Source of the DNA: CAVZOY01 sp963777095
GTDB taxonomy: Bacteria; Actinomycetota; Actinomycetes; Mycobacteriales; Geodermatophilaceae
Assembly (NCBI GenBank): GCA_963777095.1
Contig: CAVZOY010000006.1
Location: 1,518,730-1,582,729 of the forward strand
Direction: 5' to 3'
Length of the DNA: 64,000 nucleotides
Shown here: positions 39,343-49,157 of the stretch, piece by piece
Layout: the number at the start of each line of letters is the position of its first letter
Numbering within the stretch: position 1 is the stretch's first letter
Translations under genes and position numbers: made by a program
Notes under the pieces: generated by a model
Databases searched by the model: none
The model's input: the letters and a program-made list of their open reading frames with translations, nothing else
What the model was told of the DNA's origin: nothing

Positions 39343-40423
39343 CCTCCCAGGTGTCGCTGCCGGCCAAAAGTGCCCCGAGGTCCGCAGGGGACTCGGTGGC
39401 CGCCTGGTCGAGCTGCTCGGTCATCATCCGGTCGTAGGTCGGCTTGGCCACCGAGCGGAACACACCCATGGGCGTGTAGCGCAGGTCCTGCGAGGAGAGC
39501 CTCGACAGCGCGTACGCGTACGCGGAGTCCTGGCGGTGCGCGTCGTGCACGACGATCTCCGACGCGTCGACCTGGTTGGTCTCGGCGATCCGCAGGCCAC
39601 CGGCCTCGTCACGGACGACGCAGGAGGCGCCGCCGGGGCCGAAGACCAGCGGCTTGCCGTGCACCAGCGGGATCGACCACTGGGTGCCGGTCGTCGAGTC
39701 CTTGAGCAGCTCGAACGCGCCGTCGTTGAAGATGTTGCAGTTCTGGTAGATCTCGACCAGCGCCGTGCCCTGGTGCTCGGCGGCCTGCCGGAGCACGTCG
39801 GTGAGCCCGGCCCGGTCGGAGTCCATGGCCCGTCCGACGAACGTGGCCTCGGCGCCCAGGGCCAGCGACACCGGGTTGAACGGGTGGTCCAGCGAACCCA
39901 TCGGCGTCGACTTGGTGACCTTGCCGACCTCGGACGTCGGCGAGTACTGCCCCTTGGTGAGCCCGTAGATCCGGTTGTTGAAGAGCAGGATCGTCACGTT
40001 CACGTTGCGGCGCAGCGCGTGGATGAGGTGGTTGCCGCCGATCGAGAGGGCGTCGCCGTCACCGGTCACCACCCACACCGACAGGTCCGGCCGCGCCGCG
40101 GCCAGGCCGGTCGCGATCGCCGGCGCACGGCCGTGGATCGAGTGCATCCCGTAGGTGTTCATGTAGTACGGGAAGCGCGACGAGCAGCCGATGCCCGAGA
40201 CGATGACCATGTCCTCGCGGGCGATGCCCAGGCTCGGCAGGAAGCTCTGGACCGCGTTGAGGATGACGTAGTCACCGCACCCGGGGCACCAGCGCACCTC
40301 CTGGTCGGTCTTCATGTCCTTGGCCTTGAGGGCGGTCTGCTTCTCGCCCTGGGTGGCCACGGATGCCGCGATCGCGTCGGCGATGGGGCCCTCGACGGGC
40401 ATGCCGAGATCGACGGTGGTCAT
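39305..40423 (-). CDS. korB: 2-oxoglutarate:ferredoxin oxidoreductase subunit beta
   Basis: A 372-residue ThDP- and 4Fe-4S-binding subunit. RWCPGCGDYVIL carries the cluster and ThDP region, GIGCSSRFPYYMNTYGMH and VVTGDGDALSIGGNHLIHAL the ThDP/Mg site, and NNRIYGLTKGQYSPTS is typical of KorB. With KorA it converts 2-oxoglutarate to succinyl-CoA and reduces ferredoxin, a known alternative to 2-oxoglutarate dehydrogenase in actinobacteria. The start overlaps the korA stop as ATGA. Confidence 0.96.
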   Translation of the reverse strand: MTTVDLGMPVEGPIADAIAASVATQGEKQTALKAKDMKTDQEVRWCPGCGDYVILNAVQSFLPSLGIAREDMVIVSGIGCSSRFPYYMNTYGMHSIHGRAPAIATGLAAARPDLSVWVVTGDGDALSIGGNHLIHALRRNVNVTILLFNNRIYGLTKGQYSPTSEVGKVTKSTPMGSLDHPFNPVSLALGAEATFVGRAMDSDRAGLTDVLRQAAEHQGTALVEIYQNCNIFNDGAFELLKDSTTGTQWSIPLVHGKPLVFGPGGASCVVRDEAGGLRIAETNQVDASEIVVHDAHRQDSAYAYALSRLSSQDLRYTPMGVFRSVAKPTYDRMMTEQLDQAATESPADLGALLAGSDTWEVSADGTPGSAPR

Positions 40424-42373
40424 TCCGCTCCTCCGGTGGGGTCGGCGGCCAGCGGAGCTCCGCTGGTGGAGTCGATGACGTCCTGGACGATCGCCGCGAG
40501 CTCGGCGGCGCGGAAGGGCAGCCCGCGCACCTGGGTGTGGCTCTGGACGTCCACCAGGTACTTGCCCCGCAGGAGCAGGGAGAGCTGCCCGAGGTTCATC
40601 TCCGGGCACAGGACCCGGTCGTAGCGCCGCAGCACCTCGCCCAGGTCGGCCGGGAAGGGGTTGAGGTGGCGCAGGTGGATCTGCGCGACCGAGCGGCCCG
40701 ACCGCCGGATGCGCCGGCAGGCGGCGCCGATCGGCCCGTACGTCGAGCCCCAGCCGATGACGGCCACCCGGGCGTCGCCGTCCGGGTCGTCGACGTCGGT
40801 GGGCGGGATGTCGGCCGCGATGCCGTCGACCTTCGCCTGGCGCAGCCGGGTCATCAGGTCGTGGTTGGCCGGGTCGTAGGAGATGTTGCCGGACTTGTCG
40901 GCCTTCTCCAGCCCGCCGATGCGGTGCTGCATGCCCGCGGTCCCGGGGATGGCCCACGGCCGGGCGAGCGTCTCCGGGTCGCGCAGGTAGGGCAGGAACT
41001 CGCCGTCCTCGCCGTTGGGCTCGGTCGCGAAGTCCACCCGGAGGTCGGGGAGGGAGTCGACGTCCGGGATGGGCCACGGCTCGGCGCCGTTCGCCAGGTA
41101 TCCGTCGGACAGCAGGATCACCGGTGTCCGGTACGTCAGCGCGAGCCGGCTCGCCTCGAGCGCGGCGTCGAAGCAGTCGCCGGGGGAGCGCGGCGCGATG
41201 ATCGGCAGCGGCGCCTCGCCGTTGCGGCCGAACATCGCCTGCAGCAGGTCCGACTGCTCGGTCTTGGTGGGCAGACCGGTCGAGGGGCCGCCGCGCTGGA
41301 CGTCGATGATCACGAGCGGCAGCTCGGTCATCACGGCCAGCCCGATGGTCTCGGACTTCAGCGAGATCCCGGGGCCGGACGTCGTCGTGATGCCCAGCGC
41401 GCCACCGAACGAGGCGCCGAGCGCCGCGCCGATGCCGGCGATCTCGTCCTCGGCCTGGAAGGTGCGGACGCCGAAGCGCCTTGTGGCGGGACAGCTCGTG
41501 CAGGATGTCGGACGCCGGGGTGATCGGGTACGCGCCGAGGAAGACCGGCAGGCCCGAGCGCTGCCCGGCGGCGACGAGCCCGAAGGCCAGCGCCTGGTTG
41601 CCGGAGATGTTGCGGTAGCGGCCCGGCGCCATCGGCGCGGGCTTGACCTCGTAGCTGACCGCGAAGGCCTCGGTCGTCTCGCCGTAGTTGAAGCCGGCGC
41701 GGAACGCGGCGATGTTGGCCGCGGCGATCGCGGGCTTGCGGCGGAACTGTCGCTCGAGGAAGCGCACCGTGCCCTCGGTCGGCCGGTGGTACATCCACGA
41801 CAGCAGGCCGAGCGTGAACATGTTCTTCGAGCGCTCGGCCTCCTTCTTGCCCAGACCCGAGTCGGCGAGCGCCTCGAGGGTGAGGGAGGTCAGCGGCACG
41901 CTCACCAGCTGCCAGCCGTCGAGCGAGCCGTCCTCCAGGGGGTTCTCCGTGTACCCGACCTTGGCCAGGTTGCGCGGGGTGAACTCGTCGCTGTCGGCGA
42001 TGAGCAGGCCGCCGCCGGGCAGGTCGATGATGTTCGCCTTGAGCGCCGCGGGGTTCATCACGACCAGCACGTCCGGGGCGTCGCCCGGCGTCATGATGTC
42101 GTGGTCGGCGAAGTGCAGCTGGAAGGAGCTGACGCCGGGGAGGGTGCCCGTGGGGGCGCGGATCTCGGCGGGGAAGTTGGGCAGCGTCGACAGGTCGTTG
42201 CCGAAGGACGCCGTCTCGCTGGTGAAGCGGTTGCCCGTCAGCTGCATGCCGTCGCCGGAGTCACCGGCCAGCCGGATGACCACGCGGTCGAGTTCGACCA
42301 CGCTCTTCACCAGGCCGCCAGGGGCGGAGGATGGCGCGAGGTCCGCCGTCGCAGGCGGGGTGCTGCTCGTCAT
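40420..42373 (-). CDS. korA: 2-oxoglutarate:ferredoxin oxidoreductase subunit alpha, frame broken near 41480
   Basis: KorA here is the fused gamma-alpha form: the N-terminal third (VVIRLAGDSGDGMQLTGNRF) is the gamma domain, then YPITPASDILHELSRHK begins the pyrimidine-binding alpha part, with QRGGPSTGLPTKTEQSDL later. One extra G in CACAAGGCGCTTCGG breaks the frame after SRHK; without it KRFGVRTFQAEDEIAGIGAA follows. Corrected length is 650. The ATG 42373 has GGAGG 11 bases ahead; a GTG at 42391 is an alternative. Confidence 0.94.
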
Positions 42374-42391
42374 GGGTGAATCGACCTCCAC

Positions 42392-42409
42392 CGGACGACA
42401 TTACGTCCG
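42392..42409 (-). promoter_or_regulatory. Probable korAB -10 element inside a small palindrome
   Basis: CGGACG (42392-42397) and CGTCCG (42404-42409) form inverted arms around ACATTA, which on the korAB strand reads TAATGT, a -10 match, about 25 bases upstream of the korA ATG. The symmetry over a -10 box suggests an operator, but no regulator can be named. The rest of the 200-base korA-htpX gap shows no gene. Confidence 0.4.
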
Positions 42410-42594
42410 TAGACGTGCGACCGGTCTGTGGATCCGGACACTCGTGCCCGGGAGAGTGGGGGAGCGGGCGCCGCGAGGCCCCGCGGGCTGTCGTCATGGG
42501 GGCCAACCGGTGCTGCCTCGGCGCCATTCCCTCCGCCGGGGTGGGCTTCGCCGGCCGGGGGAACGGCGCCTCCCGGCGCGGCGTTGGACCGTCC

Positions 42595-43477
42595 GTGCAG
42601 CGGTGGACCAACGGACTCAAGACCGCAGTGCTGCTCGGCGCGATGGGTGGCCTGATCCTGCTGGCCGGACAGCTCATCGGTGGCCGCAGCGGTCTGCTGA
42701 TCGCCCTCGTGATCGCGCTCGGCGTCAACGGCTGGGCGTACTTCAACTCCGACAAGCTCGCGCTGCGGGCGATGCGGGCGTTCCCGGTCACCGAGACGCA
42801 GGCGCCGGCGCTGTACTCGATCGTGCGCGAGCTGGCCACCGAGGCGCGGCAGCCGATGCCCCGCCTCTACGTCAGCCCCACCGACCAGCCCAACGCGTTC
42901 GCGACCGGTCGCAACCCGCGCAACGCCGCGGTCTGCTGCACCCAGGGCATCCTCGAGCTGCTCGACCGGCGCGAGCTGCGCGGCGTCCTCGCGCACGAGC
43001 TGTCGCACGTCTACAACCGCGACATCCTGATCAGCTCGGTCGCCGGCGCGATGGCCACGGTGATCACCTACCTGGCGCACATGGCGATGTTCGCCTCGCT
43101 GTTCGGCGGGCGGACCGACGAGGACCGCGGTGGCGGCAACGCGCTGGGCTCGCTGCTGCTGATCGTCCTGGGCCCGCTCGCCGCCGGGCTCGTGCAGATG
43201 GCGGTCAGCCGCAGCCGGGAGTACCAGGCGGACGCCTCGGGGGCGCAGCTCTCGCAGGACCCGCTCGCGCTGGCGAGCGCGCTGCGCAAGATCTCCCGCG
43301 GGGCGGCGGCCCGGCCGCTGCCGCAGGAGGACCGGCTGGTCACCCAGTCGCACCTGATGATCGCCAACCCGTTCGGCGGCGGGCAGGGCATGGCGTCGAT
43401 GGTTCGCCAGCCACCCGCCGATGGAGCAGCGCATCGCCCGCCTCGAGCAGATGGCCCGCGACCCCGGCGGGCGCTGA
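42595..43477 (+). CDS. htpX: Membrane metalloprotease HtpX, frame broken near 43401
   Basis: A zinc protease of membrane protein quality control. The GTG start gives MQRWTNGLKTAVLLGAMGGL, then four membrane helices; VLAHELSHVYNRD holds HExxH, and SREYQADASGAQLSQDP the third zinc ligand. One extra G in TCGATGGTTCGCC loses the frame near the end; without it ASMFASHPPMEQRIARLEQM completes the protein at 293 residues, stopping at 43475-43477. Family-typical in length. Confidence 0.94.
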
Positions 43478-43516
43478 CGCGCAGGTGAGGAGCCCTCGTC
43501 AGGGCACGGGCGTCGG

Positions 43517-43993
43517 TCAGCCCGGCAGAAGGCCCAACTGCGCCATCAGCCCCAGCCGGTCGTAGTACCTGCGGCTCTCCACGACCTTGCCGTCGGCCAC
43601 GCGCAGGACGTTGACCCCTTCGATCGTCAACACCCGTCCGGTCGCCGGCAGGACCGTGCCCGATGGCAGGGTCAGGGCGGCGTCGTGGCGGGTGGTCGAC
43701 GTCCACGCCAGGACGCCGGTGTCCCCGTCCACCGCGATCGTCCGCACTGCCATGCTGCCGGCCGGGAAGGCCGCCTCCTCCCGACGCAGGTAGTCCAGCA
43801 GACGCTCTCGGCCTTCGATCACCGTGCCGTCGGCACCGGTGAAGCGGATCCGGTCGGCGTACAGGTCGGCGAACCCGTCCGCGGCGGTTCCCCGCTCCGT
43901 TCGTCGGGTCACCTCCGCGATCACGCCACGCGTGTCCATGTCCTCGGCGGCGACCGCACTCCTCCGCGGTTCCATGTCTGCCTGTCCGCTCAC
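43517..43993 (-). CDS. NTF2-like (SnoaL-type) protein
   Basis: A 158-residue alpha+beta cone-fold protein: VIAEVTRRTERGTAADGFAD, then DGTVIEGRERLLDYLRREE, and LTIEGVNVLRVADGKVVESR with a C-terminal YYDRLGLMAQLGL. Such proteins are small enzymes or ligand binders; no catalytic function is evident. The GTG at 43993 overlaps the stop of the secreted-protein gene upstream, so the two are coupled. ATG 43976 or 43943 are alternative starts. Confidence 0.8.
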   Translation of the reverse strand: MSGQADMEPRRSAVAAEDMDTRGVIAEVTRRTERGTAADGFADLYADRIRFTGADGTVIEGRERLLDYLRREEAAFPAGSMAVRTIAVDGDTGVLAWTSTTRHDAALTLPSGTVLPATGRVLTIEGVNVLRVADGKVVESRRYYDRLGLMAQLGLLPG

Positions 43994-44538
43994 GGGGCGA
44001 GGATCTGGCACAGGGCCGGGAAGCGCGGCTCGTGGTGACCCGTCTGCTCCTCGGTCACCGTGCCGTCAGCTCCGACCGTGACGACGAGCCTGCCCGCGTC
44101 AGCGCCGAGCACTCCCTCACCCGGCACGACCCAGTGCATGATCAGGCCGGTCACGACCATGGTGAAGCTGCCGTCGGCGTTCCACGTGTAGTGCTCGGGG
44201 GCGGGACTGACCGACGTCACCGACGTCTGCGTGGCCGCGTTGATCCACGTGTACGTCAGGCCCGGGAAGGTCACGAGGCTGCGGACCGGCACGCCGTCCC
44301 GGCCGTCGAAGTCCTCGATCCGGACCGTTCCTTCCGTGTGCAGCAGGATGTCGAATCCGCAGCGTTCACTCGACTCGGTCGCCGGGCCGATGTCGTCGAC
44401 GACGATCACCGTGGTGACGGGCGCGGCGGCCCCGGCGGCGGTGGCCGTCGCCGGCAGCGCGGCGCTGCAGAGAAGGCCGCCAACGACGGCGCGGCGGGTG
44501 AGGCTCGGCCGTACGACGGCGTTGCGGTGCGCATTCAT
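43990..44538 (-). CDS. Secreted protein with twin-arginine-like signal, unknown function
   Basis: A 182-residue protein. The N-terminus PSLTRRAVVGGLLCSAALPA resembles a Tat signal (Arg-Arg before a hydrophobic stretch), with likely cleavage after the Ala-rich ATAAGAAA. The mature part is beta-rich, with two Cys (ERCGFD and ALCQIL) that could pair. It is coupled to the NTF2-like gene. No family recognised. Confidence 0.72.
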   Translation of the reverse strand: MNAHRNAVVRPSLTRRAVVGGLLCSAALPATATAAGAAAPVTTVIVVDDIGPATESSERCGFDILLHTEGTVRIEDFDGRDGVPVRSLVTFPGLTYTWINAATQTSVTSVSPAPEHYTWNADGSFTMVVTGLIMHWVVPGEGVLGADAGRLVVTVGADGTVTEEQTGHHEPRFPALCQILAP

Positions 44539-44623
44539 GTCGGATCCCCTCGGTTGCAGGCGCGGTCAGGATCGACCGACCGCCGATGTCACCGTCCGAC
44601 AGGCGACTGGAGAAGTTCTGGAC

Positions 44624-47600
44624 TCAGCTCTGGAGCGCGTCCAGCAGGTGCTGCTCGGGACGCGGCAGCGTGATGCCGACGCTCCGCGCCGCGCTGACCA
44701 GAGCCTCGGCCGACTCGGCCGCGAGCGCGGCGTCTCCCCGGCACGCAGCCACGCCGGCGAGCTCGACCAGGTAGACGACCCGCTCGGGCGGCAGACCCAC
44801 GGCGTGCCGCAGGGCCGAGGCGGCGTCCAGGTGACGCGCGGCCAGCTCGGCGCTTCCGGTGATCCGGGACAACCGGGCACGTCGGGGCTCGACGATCCGC
44901 CGCGCCAGCCCTGGGTTTCCGCTGCGGACGGCGGCATCCGCCTCGTCGAGGACGAGCCGGGCACGGTCGCAGTCGGACTCCTCGAGGGCGACGTCGGCGC
45001 GGAGCGCCGCGCACCGCGCCCAGTTGATCGCGTGCCCGGCCTCCCTGGACATGCTGAGCGCCTGGTCCGCGAGGCTCGCCGCCGCGGGCAGGTCGCCCCG
45101 GGCCCAGGCCAGCCGGGCGAGCTCCTCGAGGCTCCGCGATTCGCTCCGGCGGGACGGGTACCGGGTGGCGGCCGCCAGCGAGTCGTGCAGCAGCTGCTCG
45201 GCCTGCGACCACTCTCCTGCATCGGTGGCCAGGGCCCCGGCGGCCCGCAGGATGAACGACTCGGTGTGCCGGTCGGCCTCCCGCGCGCGATCGGCGACGA
45301 GCGAGGTGAGGACCCGGCGGGCCCGTAGGGCGTCCCGATACCTCAGCAGGTCGACCAGCGACATCGACGCCATCGCCACGATGGCCGCCCGCCCGGCCCA
45401 CCCCCAGCGGGCCGGTCCTGGGGACATCCGCTCTCCCAGCCGGCGCGCCTCCTCGAGGGCAGCGATCCCCGAGGCCGCGTCACCGCTCCAGTTCATCCAG
45501 CTCAGCAGGTTCCCCTCCAGGCACCGGCCGAGGGCCTCGAGGGCAGGCGAGCGCGCCTGCCGCCCCAGGTCTCGTCCGCCCACGGCCAGCTGCAGTGCCT
45601 CGTCGGGCTCCGCGACGGCCTCGGCGAGCACCGCCGCCGCGAGGTGGGCAGACGCGCGCAGCCCGCCCGGCAGACCGTCCTGCGTCCTCAGCGCGTCGGT
45701 CAGCCGGTGATGCCCCTCGCGGACGTGACCGAGATCCCACCAGAGCGGTAGGCAGTCGACCAGCAGGACCAGCCGGTCGAGGAGCGCACCGGCCCGCATC
45801 AGGTGATCCAGGGCCGAGCGGATCTCGTCCTGCTCCTCGTCGAGTCGGATCGCGAACTCGTCGCCGCGAGGCGTTCGCGCGGACCGTGCGGCCGTCTCGG
45901 CGAGTGCGCGGAAGCAGGCCGCATGCCGGTCACGAACAGCCGTCTCCTCATCGGGCCGAGCAGCGAGCTGTTCCCGGGCGTACTCGCGGATGGTCTCGAG
46001 CAGCCGGTACCGCGGGAGGTCCGGTGGACCGACGCGCGTGACCAGGTTCTTGCCGACGAGCTCGCCCAGCAGCGCGAGCGTGCCGTCGCCGAGGTCGGTG
46101 ACCGCCTCGACCACCTCGAGCCGGGCGCCGGACACGAACACGGACATGTGGTCGAGGAGCCTGCGCTGGTCGTGCGTCAGAGCGGCGTAGCTCCACCCCA
46201 GTGCCGCGCGCAGGGTTCGGTGACGACCGGGTCGATCCGTCCGCGACCTGTCCGCCAGCAACGCAAGCGGCCGGTCCAGCCGCTCGAGGAGTGCCCGCAG
46301 GCTCAAGGTCGTGACCCACGGCGCCGCGAGCTCGATCGCCAGGGGGAGTCCGTCCAGGCGCCGGCAGATGCCCGCCAGCACCGGCATGTCGTCGTCCGCC
46401 ACCGTGAAGCCCGGGTCGCAGGACCGGGCGCGGTCGAGGAAGAGACGGACAGCGGCGCACCGCGCCACGGCGCCGGGGTCGCGGTCGTGGTCCTTCGCGG
46501 GGGTCGCCAGCGGGAGCACGGTCATCCGCTGCTCTCCGGCGACACCCAGCGGCTCCCGCGAGGTGGCCAGGATCCGCAGGCCCGGCGCCCGCTCGAGCAG
46601 CCGGGCCAACCCTGGCGCCGAGCCGGCCAACTGCTCCATGTTGTCGAGCACCAGCAGAGCAGGGCGGGACGGGAGCAGCTGCGCCAGCGCGTCGACGGGC
46701 TGGGCGGCAGGGGGCAGAGGCAGCCCCAGCGCGCCGGCCATCGCCGGCCAGAGCAGCTCGGTGTCGTGCACCGGCGCCAGGTCCACGAAGGTGACGTCGG
46801 CGTCGCCGGCCGCGCCGATCCGGGCGGCGGCCTCGACGGCGAGCCGTGTCTTGCCGCTGCCCCCCGCACCGGTCAGGGTCACCAGGCGGTTGCGGGCGAC
46901 GAGCTCGACCACGGTCGCCACGTCCTGGCCCCGGCCGACGAACGAGGACATCCGCCCGGGCAGGGTGGGCGAGCTCCGCAGCGTCTCGGCCGGCCCGTCC
47001 AGCGAGGCAGCCTGCCGGAGAATGTCGAGGTGCAGCCGCCGGAGCCGCGGCGCGGGATCGACGCCGAGCTCGTCGGCGAGTGCGACCCGAGCCGCGTCGT
47101 AGGCCGCCAGCGCGTCCGCCTGCCGGCCGGCCTGGTAGAGCGCGCGCATCCGCAGGGCGACAAGCGTCTCGCGCAACGGGTCGTTCCCCGACGGCCCGTC
47201 GAGGAACGCCAGAGCCCGCTCCGGCGACCTGAGCCGGAGTTCGACATCGGCGGCGAGCTCGAGGACTCCCAACCAGTCCTCCTCGAGCGCCGCTGCCGCG
47301 GCCCCGAGCGGCGTTCCGGCGAAGTCGACCAGCGCCGGTCCCCGCCGCTCGCGAACCGCGTCGCCCAGGAGTCGCCGTGCGCCGACGAGGTCATCGACGG
47401 CCGCGGCCGATCGACCCTTCTGAGCCAGTTCGGTGAAGCGGAGGAGGTCGCACTCGTGCGGCTGGACCCGTAGCTGGTACCCGGCGCCGGTGGAGAGGAG
47501 CCGGTCGCCGCTGGAGCGCGGCGCTCGGCCGGGGTCGAGCACGCCGCGCCAGTCGGACACGTAGCCCTGGACCAGGTTGGCGGCGCTCCGCGGCGGCCGG

Positions 47601-47770
47601 TCACCCCACAGCTGCTCCACCAACCGCGACGGGCTCACCGACCGGTTCGCCGAGAGCAGCAGCGCGGCGAGCAGCCCGCGCCGCTTTCCCCCGCCGTCTG
47701 CGACGAGAGCGTCGCCGCACCGAACCTCGAACGGGCCCAGGACTCGGAAATCCCACGCTTCCACGAGCAC
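44624..47770 (-). CDS. Large SARP-type regulator: DNA-binding, BTAD, NB-ARC-like ATPase and TPR domains
   Basis: A 1048-residue AfsR-like protein. The N-terminal winged helix (FRVLGPFEVRCGDALVADG to about residue 95) and BTAD domain (to about 250) resemble SARP activators. A STAND ATPase follows: FVGRGQDVATVVELV, P-loop TGAGGSGKTRLA at about residue 300 and Walker B ALLVLDNMEQL. The last 400 residues are helical TPR-like repeats. Such proteins activate secondary metabolism or stress genes when ATP and ligand state allow. The start is GTG 47770 (or GTG 47764), with TAGCCT (47800-47795) as a likely -10. It diverges from the GNAT gene. Confidence 0.9.
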   Translation of the reverse strand: MLVEAWDFRVLGPFEVRCGDALVADGGGKRRGLLAALLLSANRSVSPSRLVEQLWGDRPPRSAANLVQGYVSDWRGVLDPGRAPRSSGDRLLSTGAGYQLRVQPHECDLLRFTELAQKGRSAAAVDDLVGARRLLGDAVRERRGPALVDFAGTPLGAAAAALEEDWLGVLELAADVELRLRSPERALAFLDGPSGNDPLRETLVALRMRALYQAGRQADALAAYDAARVALADELGVDPAPRLRRLHLDILRQAASLDGPAETLRSSPTLPGRMSSFVGRGQDVATVVELVARNRLVTLTGAGGSGKTRLAVEAAARIGAAGDADVTFVDLAPVHDTELLWPAMAGALGLPLPPAAQPVDALAQLLPSRPALLVLDNMEQLAGSAPGLARLLERAPGLRILATSREPLGVAGEQRMTVLPLATPAKDHDRDPGAVARCAAVRLFLDRARSCDPGFTVADDDMPVLAGICRRLDGLPLAIELAAPWVTTLSLRALLERLDRPLALLADRSRTDRPGRHRTLRAALGWSYAALTHDQRRLLDHMSVFVSGARLEVVEAVTDLGDGTLALLGELVGKNLVTRVGPPDLPRYRLLETIREYAREQLAARPDEETAVRDRHAACFRALAETAARSARTPRGDEFAIRLDEEQDEIRSALDHLMRAGALLDRLVLLVDCLPLWWDLGHVREGHHRLTDALRTQDGLPGGLRASAHLAAAVLAEAVAEPDEALQLAVGGRDLGRQARSPALEALGRCLEGNLLSWMNWSGDAASGIAALEEARRLGERMSPGPARWGWAGRAAIVAMASMSLVDLLRYRDALRARRVLTSLVADRAREADRHTESFILRAAGALATDAGEWSQAEQLLHDSLAAATRYPSRRSESRSLEELARLAWARGDLPAAASLADQALSMSREAGHAINWARCAALRADVALEESDCDRARLVLDEADAAVRSGNPGLARRIVEPRRARLSRITGSAELAARHLDAASALRHAVGLPPERVVYLVELAGVAACRGDAALAAESAEALVSAARSVGITLPRPEQHLLDALQS

Positions 47771-47830
47771 CGCCTGGTCGGACGTCGGTCCTCGAGGCTA
47801 GCGCCACGGAGGGTCCCCGGGGTGGCCCGA

Positions 47831-47851
47831 CGACTCCAGACCGACTCCAGA
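47831..47851 (-). promoter_or_regulatory. 11-bp-spaced direct repeat, candidate SARP binding site
   Basis: CGACTCCAGA occurs at 47831-47840 and again at 47842-47851, exactly one helical turn apart. SARP activators bind direct heptamer repeats with an 11-bp period (family knowledge). It lies in the promoter gap between the SARP gene and the GNAT gene, about 30 bp upstream of the regulator's predicted -10. Confidence 0.5.
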
Positions 47852-47903
47852 GCCCGCGGCCAGGCTCGCCGGTGCCCTGCTGCCGAGCACGAGGAGTCAC
47901 CGC

Positions 47904-48425
47904 ATGGACGTCACCGTCGACCGTCTGGACCCGACCGGGTGGCAGCAGCTGCGCGACCTCCGTTTGGAGGCACTACTGGATGTCCCGTCCGCCTTCTGGG
48001 CGACCTGGGAGGACGAGAGCCGGTACGGCGTCCAGGATTGGACCCGGTTCGCCCGAGCGGTGCAGTGGTTCGTGGCCACGAGCGACGGCCACCCGGTGGG
48101 GTTGGCCGGCGCACTGCGGCGCGACGAATGCCCGGATGAGCCCGAGGTCATCGGCATGTGGGTCCGGAACCGGGAACGCGGCCGCGGCACGGGCAGCGCG
48201 CTGCTCGCCGCCATCGTGCGGTGGGCGGACGGCGAGCGGGCCGCTGCACTGACTCTCTGGGTCACGCACGGGAACGACCGGGCCCGCGATCTCTACCAGC
48301 GGCACGGCTTCGCGCTCACCGGCGAGGAGGCGCCCCTGGCCGCGGGGCGGGCGGGTGGCGAGGCGCGCATGCGCCGTGCCCTCGTCCAGCGGACGTGCGG
48401 CCGCGTCCGAGGTGCTCAGCGGTAG
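47904..48425 (+). CDS. GNAT family N-acetyltransferase
   Basis: A 173-residue protein with the acetyl-CoA loop VRNRERGRGTGSALLAA (R/Q-x-x-G-x-G/A region) and C-terminal NDRARDLYQRHGFALTGEE, typical of GNAT enzymes. GAGGAGT precedes the ATG. The acetyl acceptor is unknown. It diverges from the SARP regulator and could be its target. Its 3' end overlaps that of yajQ by ten bases. Confidence 0.9.
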   Translation: MDVTVDRLDPTGWQQLRDLRLEALLDVPSAFWATWEDESRYGVQDWTRFARAVQWFVATSDGHPVGLAGALRRDECPDEPEVIGMWVRNRERGRGTGSALLAAIVRWADGERAAALTLWVTHGNDRARDLYQRHGFALTGEEAPLAAGRAGGEARMRRALVQRTCGRVRGAQR

Positions 48426-48907
48426 TTGTCGAACTGCAGCGCCACGTCGAGGTCGGCCCCGCGGAGCAGCTGCTGCACCGCCTGCAGGTCGTCGCGCTTC
48501 TTGCCGCTCACCCGCAGCTGCTCGCCCTGGATCTGCGCCTGCACGCCCTTGGGGCCCTCGTCGCGGATCAGCTTGGCGATCTTCTTGGCCACGTCGGACT
48601 CGATGCCCTGCTTGATCCGCGCGGACAGCTTGTAGGACTTGCCCGAGGCCTGCGGCTCGTCGGCGTCGAGCGACTTGAGCGAGATCCCCCGCTTGACCAG
48701 CTTGTCCTTGAAGACGTCGAGGGCGGCGTTCACCCGCTCCTCGGTGTCGGCCTCGAGCAGGACCCCGTTCTCGCCGGCCCAGCTGATCTTCGCGTTGGTG
48801 CCGCGGAAGTCGAACCGCTGCGACAACTCCTTGCCCGCCTGGTTGAGCGCGTTGTCGATCTCCTGGCGGTCGACCTTGCTCACGACGTCGAAGGACGCGT
48901 CGGCCAT
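48416..48907 (-). CDS. yajQ: YajQ family nucleotide-binding protein
   Basis: A 163-residue UPF0234 protein: MADASFDVVSKVDRQEIDNA, RFDFRGTNAKISW and GEQLRVSGKKRDDLQAVQQL are family hallmarks. Relatives bind nucleotides, and in Xanthomonas one binds cyclic di-GMP; whether that holds here is unknown. A GGDEF/EAL protein is 4 kb away. The ATG 48907 has AGAGGAA upstream. Confidence 0.93.
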   Translation of the reverse strand: MADASFDVVSKVDRQEIDNALNQAGKELSQRFDFRGTNAKISWAGENGVLLEADTEERVNAALDVFKDKLVKRGISLKSLDADEPQASGKSYKLSARIKQGIESDVAKKIAKLIRDEGPKGVQAQIQGEQLRVSGKKRDDLQAVQQLLRGADLDVALQFDNYR

Positions 48908-48994
48908 GGCTGTTCCTCTCCGCTGCGCGGACGCCGGCTCGGGGGGCCGAGGACGTCGTCCGCCGTCTTGTATTCTCCTCCGGTACCACCGCAC

Positions 48995-49076
48995 GGCGGG
49001 TTGCCCGAGTGGCCAATGGGAGCGGACTGTAAATCCGTCGGCTTAGCCTACGAAGGTTCGAATCCTTCACCCGCCA
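48995..49076 (+). tRNA. tRNA-Tyr (anticodon GTA)
   Basis: Acceptor GGCGGGT (48995-49001) pairs with ACCCGCC (49069-49075), discriminator A. The anticodon loop in CGGACTGTAAATCCG holds GTA, and the 82-base length with a long variable arm (TCGGCTTAGCCTACGA region) is the class II form of bacterial tRNA-Tyr. TTCGAAT T-loop is normal. CCA is not encoded. TATTCT at 48971-48976 is a likely -10 element. Confidence 0.96.
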
Positions 49077-49086
49077 CGCCTGGTTC

Positions 49087-49120
49087 GACGGCCCCCGACC
49101 TTCTCAGGTCGGGGGCCGTC
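49087..49120 (+). terminator. Intrinsic terminator after tRNA-Tyr
   Basis: GACGGCCCCCGACCT (49087-49101) and AGGTCGGGGGCCGTC (49106-49120) pair perfectly over 15 bp around TCTC, followed by GCCTTT. It lies 11 bases after the tRNA. Confidence 0.9.
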
Positions 49121-49157
49121 GCCTTTCCCGGCCCCTCACCCAGTAGCTACGCAACAC

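Noticed and set aside
42331..43488. Long N-terminal extension of HtpX from upstream in-frame starts
   Set aside because: The GTG at 42595 gives the family-typical N-terminus NGLKTAVLLG; the upstream part is korA promoter DNA with no motif.
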